A DNA stretch of 64,000 nt. Origin: Triplophysa rosa. Lineage: Eukaryota; Chordata; Actinopteri; Cypriniformes; Nemacheilidae. Shown piece by piece: positions 22,308-34,705 of this stretch. The position numbers and the translations under genes are program-made. Location: assembly GCF_024868665.1 (NCBI RefSeq), contig NC_079898.1:4251842-4315841 (forward strand), in the 5' to 3' direction. The notes under the pieces were generated by a model. It searched no databases. It was not told the DNA's origin and was given only the letters and a program-made list of their open reading frames with translations. Numbering within the stretch: position 1 is the first letter of the stretch; every line of letters starts with the position of its first letter.

Positions 22308-24973
22308 CTGAAGAGAAATGAAGATAAAACATGCATTTCTTAGATGTCTTTACACGAATGCAGTTGGATTTGCTGATGTTAAAGTATAGTTTTATAGTTT
22401 TTGTTATAAATTAATAGCATGCTGTCTATGAAATGTACACATCCCAACTGAAACGCTTAAGCTGCAGTTTCATTGCGTTTGTTGTACAGGGTCATTTTGC
22501 TGAATTGTTACCTAATTGACATTTGAAGTTATGTGTAAAATATTTTGTCACATATTGGCAGTCCATTTGTAAGTTGAAAAGCATTGTTTCAACTGCTTAG
22601 TTTGTTTGAGCTCTGTTGGCTCAATCAGTGGGCTGGCTACCTGTTTGTCAGGCCAGTGCAATTGTTTGTTAGCACCAATGGCACTGAATTACAGAATTTC
22701 ACTTTTAAGGAGACTTTTTGTTATTTAACTTAACCATATAACCACCAAGAACCATGGAATAGATTGAATTGGCTCCTCATCTTACTTTTTCTCAGGTTTG
22801 AAACTGAGAAAGAACAGACATTATAAAAAACACACAGTAATAAATGAATACCAGATATGCTCCCTTTAGAAGAGGAGGAGGGTGTTGTCTTGGCCTGCTG
22901 ATTACTAAGATCAAACAAAGATCCAAACGCAAGTTACCATCCTCACCAGATGAAAGATAAGCATGACGGGAACATGCGTGAAAGTTTTGTGCTGCCTTCA
23001 GCCTCCTTCAGCGTCTGTCACATTGCTAGGTGAATGACTTAGGTTTTCCAGTCTTTCACCTAGAGGTGTAACATACAGCCACGATGGAACAGGCCCTCAC
23101 GCTAGTGCTTTCCAGAGCCCAGCGCATGGGGAGGTATGTGGAACGCTTCATTATTTTCACGAGCATGTCTGCCCCCGTCACCCCCAACCCACGCACTTTT
23201 CCGCCGAACTGGATATCTCTCCAAGTAAAATTCCAGTTCTGGAGAATGACCAAGCTCATATATTTTTGAGAAATCTGAGGCAACTTAAGCCCCAAAAAAC
23301 AAGAACAAATTTGAATGGGTTTCGTAATGCACCATTGCTCTCATAACCTTAGTGACTACAGACCTCGCACGGAAACAAGACACATGCGTCTGCCAGTCTG
23401 TACCTCTAGCCATATGGCTTTTCTTTCTACCATGACCTTCTTATTGACCTTAAAGTTATTAGGGACCACCAGACTATTCCCAGGTCAAGATGAAGGAGAC
23501 TTGAGAAAGGTAATGCAGCTGGAATGCCACATATTTAAACATCCGTCGCTGAACAGGAATTACAACCTTTAATTCAGACAAACGTATCCTCAGTGTCTAT
23601 CTTCCAAAACATGACATTTAAATCTCAGTGGAATTTTGGGGTGAGTAATTCATCGTGCTTGTAGCGATACTTGCTTAAGATTTATTTCACTCCAATGGGT
23701 TGCAGCCAACTGGATGTGGGAGGCAGGAAAGACTTGTTGAACAGCTGATTCCTCGCTGTCCTCCAGAGTAGGCGTTAACCTCTCCGTACTTGAAGTGGGA
23801 AAGATGCCAGATATGTTATGCTTTTAGTCGGTTTCACAGGAGCGGCATTTCTCATGCGCCTCTAAAATTATTAAACGTTTCTACTGATTTATTGAGTATG
23901 GCTTGTTTTGGATCAGTCATCATAATGTTTTCTAACTGGCAGTCATTGTCTTAGTAAAACCTTTCTGTCTGTTTTCCATTGCTCAACTATAAATGTGCTA
24001 TTGTAATGCTGCGGTCTTCAATACCAAAGTCAAAAACTGCTGTAAAGCATGTAAAATTTGTTTGCCAACATCAGGGGAAAATAAACGAGGGCCAAGTTCC
24101 TCAGGCTCCAATGAGACAGCCAAAGTATTATATCAGAGAGACCACTGAAATGATTTTACATAACCACGACATAAAGGAAGCAGGCTAGTGAGGGCAGAAC
24201 TGTTACAGCGGGTTTCCACAATGTTCTGCACGTTACCGACATGCATGTCTCGCTCACAAATAGATAAAGTTGGAGAGTTTACCCTTGGATGTTTGCCGGC
24301 TCCTCTCCGTTGTTTTTTTTATCACTGTCCTTACCCAAACAAGGACACACAACTCATAGTCAGAGAGCACTGCAATGTTCCCTCGGTTGGATTGAATAAC
24401 TTGCTTGCATGTTTACCCGTGAAGCACGGCTGCTGGACAAAGCCTAGTTAAATAATTCCATTCATTCTTCACTTGTGACAGTGGCCTGAATAAGGAACTG
24501 ATAACCATTCCTAATGGTTTCAACATGCAGCCTGTCAGTCCTTTGCAAATCTGCAGGATCATAAGATCTATGAAGACGCTTATAGGAAAAGCAAAACACT
24601 TGAGGTCACTTGCATGTGCAGCTTTCACATATTTTACAGCATCTTTTGATGTTCTCGAAAGGAATCGAGTCAACTCTGGACCTTGAAGACAGTTATACGG
24701 ACCACCAACAAATAAAAAAACCTAGTTCTCAGGAAGCTCTGGATGAATTTCAAACAAGCTATTTTTAACATGAACTCATCAGTTGGAATAGCCATTAGAT
24801 ACTGGGATGTGCAACAGTATCTTATGCATGCGGTTGCAGCCAGAGGAAAAAATGCAAATATCACAACAGTACAAAGCATAATATAATTTTCAAAGAGAGA
24901 AAAGACAAAGATTTACCAGAGCTTTATGTGCGTGGAGCTGGACTCCTGTTGAATAAAAACCCCCCTTACTCAC
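22308..24973. other. Probable col21a1 intron 1, no gene seen
   Basis: No coding exon or confident repeat recognised. Short open frames exist on both strands but carry no motif. The interval is bounded by the signal-peptide exon and a candidate 5' exon. Confidence 0.4.
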
Positions 24974-25025
24974 ACTGTCTGGTGTCCCATGGCCAAGCTC
25001 TGCAAAGCTCAGGGAGGAGGTGGGT
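24974..25025 (-). other. Candidate non-coding first exon of col21a1
   Basis: The first coding exon needs a spliced leader. On the minus strand CAGACAGT is followed by a good donor, GTGAGTAAG, at 24973. A TATA-like TTATAT lies about 75 bp upstream of the donor. No transcript evidence is available; the 5' limit is a guess from the TATA position. Confidence 0.3.
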
Positions 25026-25047
25026 TTGAGGAGGCTGCAAAGTTGCA

Positions 25048-25054
25048 GATATAA
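25048..25054 (-). promoter_or_regulatory. Possible TATA element for col21a1
   Basis: Minus strand TTATATC follows GGGAGGGAAGTC, and a CT-rich tract (minus strand GA-rich) lies just upstream around 25080-25105. The position fits the candidate leader exon. Weak motif evidence only. Confidence 0.25.
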
Positions 25055-26493
25055 GACTTCCCTCCCCATTCACCTTCCAACACTCTCTCTCCCCCTCTCT
25101 CTCACTTGGATAGAGATTGAAATAAGACGCAGATAAGAACTTGACTAAATAAAATAGTGGAGAACTCAGCCCCCTTTTTGTGGAAATAAAAGGAAAATTA
25201 GTAAAGTAATTCCCATATGCTTCCAAAGTTGGATTGTGTTGGAGAGCTGAGAGGATAAATACTGTGAGCCAGAAGATCAGCTCAAGGAATTTACTTTGAG
25301 ATTCTCAGTGACTAATTAAAGAAGAGGAAGGTTATTGCCTGGACTAAAAATTCACTGTCTTGTCTTTTCTAAGTTTTTGAGAATGACAGAGAACTTTCAT
25401 GCTTTCATATTAACCTGCATTTACCAAGTTTTGTGTAATTAGTCTACAGTGTCTTGAATGACACTGTTTATGGGTATGAACAAGTTCAATATACAGCAAG
25501 GCATCTGTTCATGTTCTGGGACTCAAATTGAAAAACAGAAGCATTTTCATGCAAAACTTAACTGAAGATGTGGCATTACCCATGGACATTTTCATGTTGT
25601 GGTATTGGCACTATACGTAAGTACCATATGTGCACAGTGAAGTAGAGGAGAACATAAAGATGGTCTGGAAAATCATAGTAAGCCAAAGTTTTCTAGGCAC
25701 AATCTTTCTAAAACTTTGTTAAATTGGATCATTGATGAAAATTATTCAGTTTCTGGCAAATGTGTTATTGATGTGGAATAGTTCAGAACTCTAAATCAAA
25801 CGTCTCGGTTACAGATGTAACCTCAGTTCCCTGATGGAGGGAACGAGACATCGTGTCGAACCGACAGATGCGGTTCGTCCCTGAGAACCAATCGCTTCTG
25901 ACTACTTAGAAAAGGCCAATGAAAATTATTTTTGGTTTCTGGTTTCTTGCGAACTAGATCGCATAGCCGAGACGGATCGTTCTCCTCAGCCACTGTGATG
26001 GTGTGGGAAGCTCGAACCAAGCTCCCAGGGACCGCGACAGGGGGACTAAGGGTACGATCTGCTTCATCGACCCCCCGGGGGGTTGTTCGACAGCTGGAAG
26101 TGCGGGTCTCTCGCCGGGGGCGGGTCCCCGGGAAGAAGACTGGCTCTGCTGGTTTGGCTGCCTGGCGATGCAGCTCCACGCACCGTCGATTTGAGAGTGT
26201 TGAGGGCTGCAATGTACATTCGATGTTGCGCCTCGCCAAGACGCAACGTCGAGTTGCCGAACACCGTCTGACAGAGGATGAGAGCGGCTGTGAAAAGCAC
26301 CAAGGGAGATTGGAAACTCTTTTTGTAAAAAAGTGGGCACTAGGCCCCCGTAGAATGGGGCAGGAACCGTCCCGGATCGACCGTCCAGCTATGGTATGGC
26401 TGGGATCGGGCCCGATGGTGTCAACCTCCCTGGGGTCTTCCCGTCAGGGTCGCTTCTTCCTCAAAGGTTGCTGATGGGGTGGTGGTCTCCCCT

Positions 26494-26997
26494 TCAATGT
26501 CCTCTTCCGGGGTGCCGCCTGGGTAGAGAGCGCCGGTGCTGCTGGGGAGCAGAGGCTGCACGGGATCTCGAAGGCCTGTTGGCGGCCGAGTCACGGCGGG
26601 GTAGGATATGGCTGATCGCCTCCGTCTGCTTCTTCACTGCCGAGTACTGCTGAGCGAAGTCCTCGACAGTGTCACCAAACAGCCCACCCTGCGCAATGGG
26701 CGCGTCGAGAAAGCGGACTTTCTCGGCATCGCTCATATGCGCAAGGTTAAGCCAGAGGTGCCTCTCCTGGACCACAAGAGTGGACATCGCCCGACCCAGG
26801 GCCCGCGCGGTCACCTTGGTCACCCGTAGAGCGAGGTCGGTGGTGGTGCGGAGTTCCTGCGTTAACCCTGGGTCGGTCTTACCCTCGTTGATCTCTTTCA
26901 ACGCCTTGGCCTGGTGGACCTGCAGGATGGCCATGGCATGGAGAGAGGAGGCAGCTTGGCCCACAGCAGCATAGGCCTTCGACACCAGTGATGCCAA
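26494..26997 (-). pseudogene. DIRS-3 gag-like ORF, best-preserved C-terminal half
   Basis: An open stretch of 167 codons with LGRAMSTLVVQERHLWLNLA, AEKVRFLDAPIAQGGLFGDT and FAQQYSAVKKQTEAI, typical of ORF1 in fish DIRS elements. The N-terminal part lies in other frames at 26898-27553 (SESELVASDPDDSVQLPPKG; SAMLSRAAVCIGSE). The protein is presumed to be a nucleic-acid-binding Gag analogue, but no zinc knuckle is visible. Confidence 0.65.
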
Positions 26998-27510
26998 AGT
27001 CGTACATGCCTTGGACGGGAGTTTCGGTCAACCTCTCCAGGTGGACGCCGCCTGCGGGCAGAGGTGCACTCTGACCCAATGCACACGGCGGCCCGGGAAA
27101 GCATGGCCGACATCTCAAAATCCGCCTCTTCCTGAGCTCGACCCCCCTTGGGGGGGAGCTGCACGGAATCGTCGGGATCAGATGCTACCAATTCGCTCTC
27201 CGATTCTGCGATTGACATCTCATCTTCTTCACGCATCGTGTCCGAATACGTGAAGGAGGATGCAGACGGTGTGGTACCATCTGCTAGGGAATGGTGAGGC
27301 GAGCGAGACGGGGTGCGAGCGGTGAGGCACCGTCTGCAGGCTCGAACATCTCTGGAACCGCCGAGACGCCCAGGGGAAGTCGCTGCAGGAAGGGACAGTC
27401 CGCTGCACCACGTCGTAGAACCGGCAATCTGGAGTTGCTAAGTAGTAGCGAGAGTTGATCTTCATAAGCGAAGGCTCCGAAGAACAAAAGGTGAATGAAT
27501 GAAGCACGCC

Positions 27511-27571
27511 GTCTCCCTTTTATACCCGGATATATCCGGCATGCAAATTTCATTCGCCAATTTTCATTGGC
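27511..27571 (-). promoter_or_regulatory. DIRS-leader promoter-like module, copy 6
   Basis: Minus strand: CCAATGAAAATTGG, octamer at 27541-27548, a shortened GC block and TATAAAAG around 27517-27524, upstream of the DIRS-3 gag. Confidence 0.6.
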
Positions 27572-27660
27572 CTTTTCTAAGTAGTCGGAAGCAATTGGTT
27601 CTCAGGGACGAACCCCATCTGTCGGTTCGACACAACGTCGAGAGACTGACAGAAAGGGAA

Positions 27661-29112
27661 CATAATCTTACCTAACTGACTTTACTATTATAACCTGAGA
27701 AACATATGGAAACGCATCTAACAATTCAGTAATGCAAAATACGAGATTTTGAAGACTTTAAGAGGCAAATTTACTAAGCTGTGCACTTTTGGACTATCTT
27801 AAAATGTGCTTTTACTGTATATCAGTATAGACATGTAGATGAATGCATGATCCAAACACAGATTCACTCAAGCTTTTACCATTTTCAGACTTTATTTCAG
27901 CCAGATCTTTGAAAAACTGTTGCATATGCACTGATGACTAAGCCCACCTGCTGGCAAACACCTGCCAGACCCCTTCATAGCCTGACACATGGTAAGTCAG
28001 GAAAAACCGTGGCCATAATTGATGCGTTAACAGTGGGAAATCCAGAGAGTCCCGCTGTATGTAATAGGTATCTTCCCACAGGGCTTCTAGTAATTGAAAG
28101 GTACAGCTGGATTCCTAATACTTCATATCCTGGTGGGTTTGGAAAATGACAACAAGGCACAACTATGAAGAGCCATATTTGTTCCCTGAGTGGGAAAAAA
28201 ACAGTAGTGAAGTGTCACCACAAACATGATAAATGGCAGTGTGGTTACGTAGCTTGAAACATTCAAGCCAAGCACTATCAAATGAGGAAATTATGGAAAA
28301 CACACACATGCACACTAGAAAACATGAAGGATCCAACTCCATTCATAATAAAGATTTACAAAGAAAAGAGGCTTTATGGAATAGAAAATGGGTAGTTTAC
28401 CAAGTAAAATAAACCTACTTACTGTTGGGAAAAATGTGTATGTGGATTGCCTATATAAATATGTAGCACAGTTTCCTTACTTTATAAAAAGCACCCATTA
28501 AAGGTGTGTTGGCTTTTTAATCAAAGTTCATTCCTGCTGAATAGCATGAGAAAGATATTTCATACTGCTGTGGCAAATACATAAGTCTTCTTTTTTTTCT
28601 TCGTTTTAGTTGAACCACTTTGGCTAAATAAATGTACCCTCTTTGTTTTGGCAGGGCACACCAGCAGCACTGTAATGGTTTCTAATTCCACACAATAAAC
28701 GACAATTAACTTGATCACTTGTGTGGTGTGTCTTGGAGATTAGTGTGGTGAATCGCAACAACAAGCGATTAGGTTGACAGAAAGACAGGAAGACAGAGGT
28801 AATAAGAATTTCCATGGAAGGAACTGATGCACAGGGAGTGTGTAGTCTCGTGCAATAAGCACTGTTGGAAGACAAGTCTGAAACTCCATCACGTAGCTTG
28901 GGAATCGGCTGTTTTGCAAAAAAAGGTGGTTTTCCTTTCTTCAAGGAAAATGTTTGTCGGTCATGACCAAAGAGATTTCCAACGTATTATTACTACACAG
29001 TTATGTCATTACAAATAGGAATGCCAGACATGATAACACTGTGTTGAAATAAACTGTTACTTTAATGGCAGTCAGGGGTCATTATTTGGAAGCTTGACAT
29101 TTTTTGCTATAT
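27661..29112. other. Intergenic, no gene seen
   Basis: AT-rich sequence without convincing exons, RNA genes or terminal repeats. A small open frame at 27934-28149 has no recognisable motif. Confidence 0.4.
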
Positions 29113-29383
29113 ACTCGTAGACCATATTGTTGGTATCTTTATTAAATATGAGCAAAGAAGGCTGTGAAATGTATCTGCATTGTTTCTTCTTTTATTCCAA
29201 AAAATCTACAAAATTCCAACATTTCAAAATGTTTTCTCTAATACACCCTGGCCACAATTATTGATACCCTTGTATTAAAAACTTTCTGCAACCTCCATTT
29301 GCATGAAAAACAGCACCGAGGTTTGAGAATACATGGAAAGTCATCCGAGTCCTTTCCTCCATACAGAATTTCTCCAGATCCTT
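29113..29383. mobile_element. Tc1-like transposon, left half
   Basis: Contains TCTAATACACCC and CCACAATTATTGATACCC (29236-29268), inverted at 59490-59522. A longer outer repeat (AGCAAAGAAGGCTG, inverted near 59640) extends the terminal repeat to about 150 bp or more. The sequence CAGAATTTCTCCAGATCCTT then breaks at 29383, where a MITE begins. The rest of the element resumes at 58531. Confidence 0.75.
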
Positions 29384-29917
29384 CACTCTAAAAAATAATG
29401 CATGGCATCTGTTGGCACAACTTAATTTAATGAATTGGTGCAAGTCAAAAATCAAAATGAAACTCTATTTTTATGAGTTGTGCTGACTTAATAATGTTGA
29501 TAATTACTTAAGCTTAATATTGTGTGTAATTTTAACCTAAAAAATTGTGTTTGTGTTTACGACAATATTTAAGTTGCAGTAACTCAAAGTAATTGGCTAG
29601 ATAACTTGTATAACCATGTAACATACGTAAACAAGTTCAAACTCTATGTGTCAAGTGTTTGAAAAGTGTAAAATAAATGTGTTCATGTTCAATCATTTAA
29701 CTTAATCTATTACAGTTGAGGGTACATGACTGATGCTTGTTGTATCAAAGTATAGCATTGCTGAGGATCTCCATTTCCCATCATGCTTGGCATGGTACAT
29801 GGATATTGAGAGGTAATGTAGAAATACAGAGTTATTTTATGGATTTTTATCAAGATGAGAACAGCATGAGACTTAATAATGTTTAATATTTGTTCTCTTG
29901 GCATTTAAAAGGTTTTT
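29384..29917. mobile_element. MITE with CACTCTAAAAAATA ends, left half
   Basis: CACTCTAAAAAATA at 29384 is inverted at 58517-58530 (TATTTTTTAGAGTG). The element sits inside the Tc1-like transposon. It is itself interrupted at 29917, where an L2 LINE starts. Confidence 0.7.
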
Positions 29918-31544
29918 GCATCGCTGCCGGCAGTTTGTTTGTATCAGTGCACTTACACTTCGCTCTAATATTAGTGTATTTTTTTTACTTATCATTGTCG
30001 TTGCTAACTTATCCTGATATCTCAATAACCCTGTTCTGTTATTTACTTGAAGATTCTAAACCAAAATTAATAGTTAACTTAACGCCGTTAGCATAGCAAT
30101 AGCATGTTAGCTTGCTTTCTGTTTACACTGTGGAATATCATCTTGCCTCTGGTTTGTCTTGTGTGCTAACTGTTTCTCTTTTTAAGCTAGTATACTATGA
30201 TTCATCAAGCAACCTTGGTAAGTTGGAATTGCACTTCAAACCCGGTGAGTTATGGCTTCTATTCCTATTATTGTTACTTGCACCTCGTGTCATATGTTTA
30301 GCTTAGCCTTCTCTGTCAGAGGGTTTTATATGCAATAAATGCAGGGAAATAGTTAGGCTGACAGAGAAGATCTTAGAATTAGAGTCTCGCATCCAATCTT
30401 TATCTGAGGATAGTAAGAGTGTAACGACCATAGAAAACACTTTGGATGCGAGCAACATTAGCGCACACAGCTCAGTTCCGGTTGAAAATCCCCCGCAGCT
30501 GGGAAACTTCGTGACTGTGAGACGGCGTAGTCTCAGGACAAAACATCACTCTACCGTTCCGATTACAGTCTCGAACAGGTTTTCCCCACTCAGTGACGCA
30601 CCGACTGAGAAACCTGCTGAAAGTGCCCTAGTTATCAGTGATTCTATTGTTCGGAACGTTAACATAGAGGCACCAGCCACCAAAGTCAAATGTTTACCGG
30701 GAGCCAGAGTGCCTGACCTCAAGTCAAATTTAAATGTGGTTAAGGCTAAACTGGCTAAGGCTAATCGTAAATTCAGTAATATTGTTATTCACGTCCTGTC
30801 TAGAAATATGGCACAAAGTCTTAATAATGCTAATGCTAAAGCTTGACTCGCTGGGGCCCAGGTCATGGAGCAGACAGAATGGCTTAACCAACTGTCTGCT
30901 TGCCGTCTCACAACACAGAATACACATAATGTACAACATGTAATAATCCCTTCTCCCAAACATCATAAAATAGAGACTGTATCTGTCCCCCGGATTAGCA
31001 AACATAGAATAATGCGTAAACCTCTTGAAAGTAATTTAATAAACGTTAAACAAATTAAACATGAACAAAATACAGATAATTAACTGTTACGACTTGGATT
31101 GCTAAATATTAGATCTCTCTCTAATAAAGCACTTTATGTTAACGATATGATAACAGATCATAAAATAGACAAGCTCTGTTTGACAGAAACATGGCTAAAA
31201 CCAGATGATTATATTGCTTTAAATGAATCTGTCCCCCAAGATTATTATTATAAACACGAGCCTCGTCTAAAAGGCAGAGGGGGAGGTGTCGCAGCACTTT
31301 ACAATAACTCTTTTAGCATTTCCCAGAAGTCTAACTCTAAATACAATTCTTTTGAAGACATGGTACTTCATGTTTCAACACCTAATACTAAGGATAAAAC
31401 ATTTTTCAAATTTATACTAGCTATTGTATATAGGCCTCCAGGGCACCACACAGATTTTATTAAAGTATTTGGTGGGTTCTTATCAGAACTAGTACTGGCC
31501 GCAGATAGATTCCTTGTCGTTGGTGACTTTAACATCCATGTAGA
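29918..31544 (+). mobile_element. L2-type LINE copy C, 5' part
   Basis: Starts GCATCGCTGCCGGCAG, the same L2 5' end seen in copies A and B. Reads ORF1 (broken: about 290 bp deleted after VIHV near 30795, removing the second half of the esterase) and the endonuclease start of ORF2 (LNIRSLSNKALYVNDMITDH, TETWLKPDDY, IVYRPPGHHTDF, VVGDFNIHVD). It stops at GTAGAT, where a TGTAACCGGG element is inserted. The next bases of the LINE are found at 55449. Confidence 0.85.
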
Positions 31545-32161
31545 TGTAACCGGGTGAAAGTAAAATAGCCCACAAGCTGTATAGTTGCCCTCTTTTAATC
31601 CCCTGTGCATTGTTGGACTTTAAAGGCAGTCCTGCATGCTCAAAAATTTGCACAGAGACGTTCTCCAAAATTAAACAGAAGTTTTATTATCAGATGTAAA
31701 AAGGTAACAAAGCTTTGGGTTGTCAGACAATCTCCTCACTCCACCACAAGCCAACAACCCAAAATATTCAAAAACACCCATATTTATAAAGTATGTGACG
31801 TCGCTCGTATCTTCTGACTCCTCCTCTGCTTTTTTCTCCCTTTCCACCAATCACCGTGAAGTCCTTTTTCTTAGTTCCTGTAAAATAACATTTCAAAACG
31901 TATATCCTGTGGTCAATCGCCAGTCCTGAGGAATGTTCTCCAGGACAGTTTCTTTTTGGGGAGCGGTCTCCTAGAAACAGTTCCCTGTGGCCGGACAACA
32001 TACCAACATTCTTAACATTCTTTTAGTAAAAAGAAAACACTTAATGGAGATAATCACTTAAAGGAGCCGCCACACCTTTTCACATATTACCTTTACATGC
32101 ATAGGGGATTAAAAGAGGGCAACTATACAGCTTGTGGGCTATTTTACTTTCACCCGGTTAC
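31545..32161. mobile_element. Foldback element built from LTR-like 5' ends
   Basis: TGTAACCGGGTGAAAGTAAA at the left is inverted at the right, with about 59 bp of near-perfect terminal repeat. The right arm continues for another 55 bp (positions 32046-32100) that also occurs at 42546-42600 as part of LTR-like unit A. The interior has no coding capacity. Confidence 0.65.
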
Positions 32162-34703
32162 ATTAAATAAATTTACTAAATTCGTTAGATTAAAGAATGA
32201 AGTTTATGGACCTGAGAACGACGAATAGAGATTGACAGAGGAAAGAGAAACCAATTGAAAAACACAGAGAACTTGATGAAGCTCATTTGGTCATCATCTA
32301 AAAATTATTCAATTACTCTCGACTGCTCTCTATTAATTACCTGTTACTAATAAATGCAAAACTCATTTTTTAATGACAAGATGTGTCGATTTAATGCATC
32401 TGAAATATGTATCCCAGCATTATAAGATCATTTTATATAAACACGTGTAGTAAAAGGGATGCCAGTGATGCTATGCTATTTTGTCAAGTATTGTAGCTCA
32501 TATTAACGGATTAATGCACAGGCTTGTCTAGGCTACAGCCTAGGGGCCCGACCTGTTTTGGAGGCCTCTGATTGGCAAGATTTTTATTTTAAATTTACTT
32601 CAGCGGGAACAAAAAATAGACCCTCATTGGCCCATGAGAAACAAAAAATAAACCGGTGATTGGATAGATGTGACATTTGGGTCACTGTTGTTGCTAGACG
32701 GCACAGCGGCAAAATGTCTGAAAGTACAATAGTGGAGCACAAAAATGGAAAATACAAAGGTTAAAAGAACAACGTGACTAAGATAGCAGCAGGAGGACTG
32801 GCAGCTGGCATGGGCTAACATCGGTGCTGCGGTTAAAACAACTGCAGCGGGATCCTTAGCTGTTGCAGCAGTTAGCTCATCATGTCATCGGTAATATTCA
32901 GGGAGTTATCCCACAATGACAGACATATTATACAGGTTGGTTTTAAATTATAGCTTTGTTTTATACACAGTTTATGTGCTGGCATAAAGTTGGTTTGACG
33001 TTGGACGTTAGATATTCGTGAATTTAGGGACCGTCTCTAAAGTTACATATACACATTAAAATACAAGTTTTAAAGCTCAGTAGCATTTAAAGGGAATGAG
33101 TTACAGCCACAAAACTAACTGTACAGTGTTCATGTGTGTGTCAGCTATAATGCACATCTTTTAGATTTTTGATATTTATTATAAGTTATTATAATATTTA
33201 TTATTTATCAGGTGCGCACCTGGGTTTGTGTGACAGCTTTTACATTAGTGATTTTTCATGCAAACCCGTTCCGAACTAAACTGCAAGCATGAAAGGCACC
33301 TGAAAGATACCTAAGGGGGGCCTCACCCAAAGAGCAGCCTAAGCATCCCTGACCACCTTAATTCGCCCCTGCTTATACTCGAAATATGTCCTCTGTATGC
33401 ACACCCGAGACAACTGGGGAAAAGATGCCTTGCTTTTAAGGGCACCTCAGTTGTTTCCTGATGGCACTGGTAATTAAACCTATCACCTTTGGATTACAAG
33501 CCCAACATTTTAACCATCAGTCCCTAGGACCATAGTGTGAATTCAGGATGATTTGAGACTGAATGCGAGAGAAGTATTATTACAAAAACAAATAAATGAA
33601 AATACAAAAAGGCTCAACTAGACTTTGAGATAAGCTTTTATTGAATTGAATGCCTGCTCTTATCATTAAGTGATCCACATAATGTGTGATTGGGCATCTG
33701 CACCTGTGTAGTGTGTGGTGAGCAGTGAATTTATCACGTTGCATTTCTTCAATGTCACACTCTCTAAAACTGAAAGTATATTTAATATATTAGTATACAG
33801 TATATTCAATACAACAATTATTTGAAATGTATAAATAATCGTTTTTTGTAGTTTTCCTCTACAGTTTACTTTAACTGGCCCTAAGTGGACCTAAACAAAA
33901 ACTCTTCAAAACGAAACGAATTAGATGACGCTGTAAAGTGTAGAAATAAGTTTATTATATTGGAGAGTATGGTGTCTTTTGCCTCGTTTTTTCCATTTCT
34001 TATGCTCAGCTTAAGCTTAAATCATTTTTTCTGTACTCTTTTTACCTTAAAAAACAAATTGCAAGATGTAAGTGTGTCGTGGATGTAGTTTAATCGAACA
34101 ATTACTGAAAAAATGGGGAAAAAATCTTAATGATTACATTTTTTTCATTCATTATGAAAATGATCAAAATGGAAAAAAAGCCATCACATACAGTAAACTA
34201 CAGCATGATGTATAGAGAAACCCATGTTTGCACACAAATAGAGAGTACTTTGATAGACTACAGAATACCATTGTACACATAAACTAGCATACGTGTAAAA
34301 AAACTAAATTACGCATAAGAGCTGTCTCTCTCTCCTTCTTACTGCTGTACTATGCTAACCAACCTCTCAGCAACGATGCAAAATAGGGCCTAAAAGAATC
34401 AATCTTCCAGTGTCATGGAACACTGCCCTTAAATTAGATGTCTCTCATTTCATGTTCTCTTCAATGAGTTTTGACAAGCCGGCAATGTGCACAGGGGGAC
34501 CACGCTGTGTTGAATGATATAGACCTAGTCTTTAAAATGCATCATCACTAAATAGTCGTGTTAGTCTTCTCTTCTAAAGACTCTCGTCTCTGTTGGTAAA
34601 AGTGCAGCAGCTCTGTGGAATAAACGATTCTGAAAACAATTTTCGAAACCACACTGTGATGGGACTTTGTTCTTACTCACGTGTCTGTGGTCATTTCTTG
34701 CAG
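32162..34703. other. Unassigned, repeat-rich, no gene seen
   Basis: Mostly AT-rich. A GGCTACAGCCTAGGGGCCCG segment near 32530 and AATTCGCCCCTG near 33360 look like ends of a DNA transposon, not confirmed. No exon recognised before 34704. Confidence 0.35.
33445..33535 (-). repeat. Possible tRNA-derived SINE fragment
   Basis: Minus strand reads GATGGTTAAAATGTTGGGCT, then TGTAATCCAAAGGTGATAGG and TTTAATTACCAG. This resembles the tRNA-like head of fish SINEs (B-box region degenerate). No intact cloverleaf, so not called a tRNA gene. Confidence 0.35.
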
Positions 34704-34705
34704 AT

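Larger units (their letters stand above)
25801..27660 (-). mobile_element. DIRS-3, gag-only deletion derivative
   Basis: The left end starts CGTCTCGGTTACAGATGTAA and the right end is AGAGACTGACAGAAAGGGAA, the inverse of the DIRS 5' terminus. Only the leader, gag and the beginning of pol (to VRKKPETK near 25935) remain; RT, RNase H and recombinase are absent. Depends on other elements for mobility, if mobile at all. It lies just upstream of the candidate col21a1 promoter. Confidence 0.75.

Noticed and set aside
33445..33535. tRNA gene on the minus strand
   Set aside because: Only a degenerate tRNA-like head; acceptor stem and B box do not form, so a SINE fragment is more likely.
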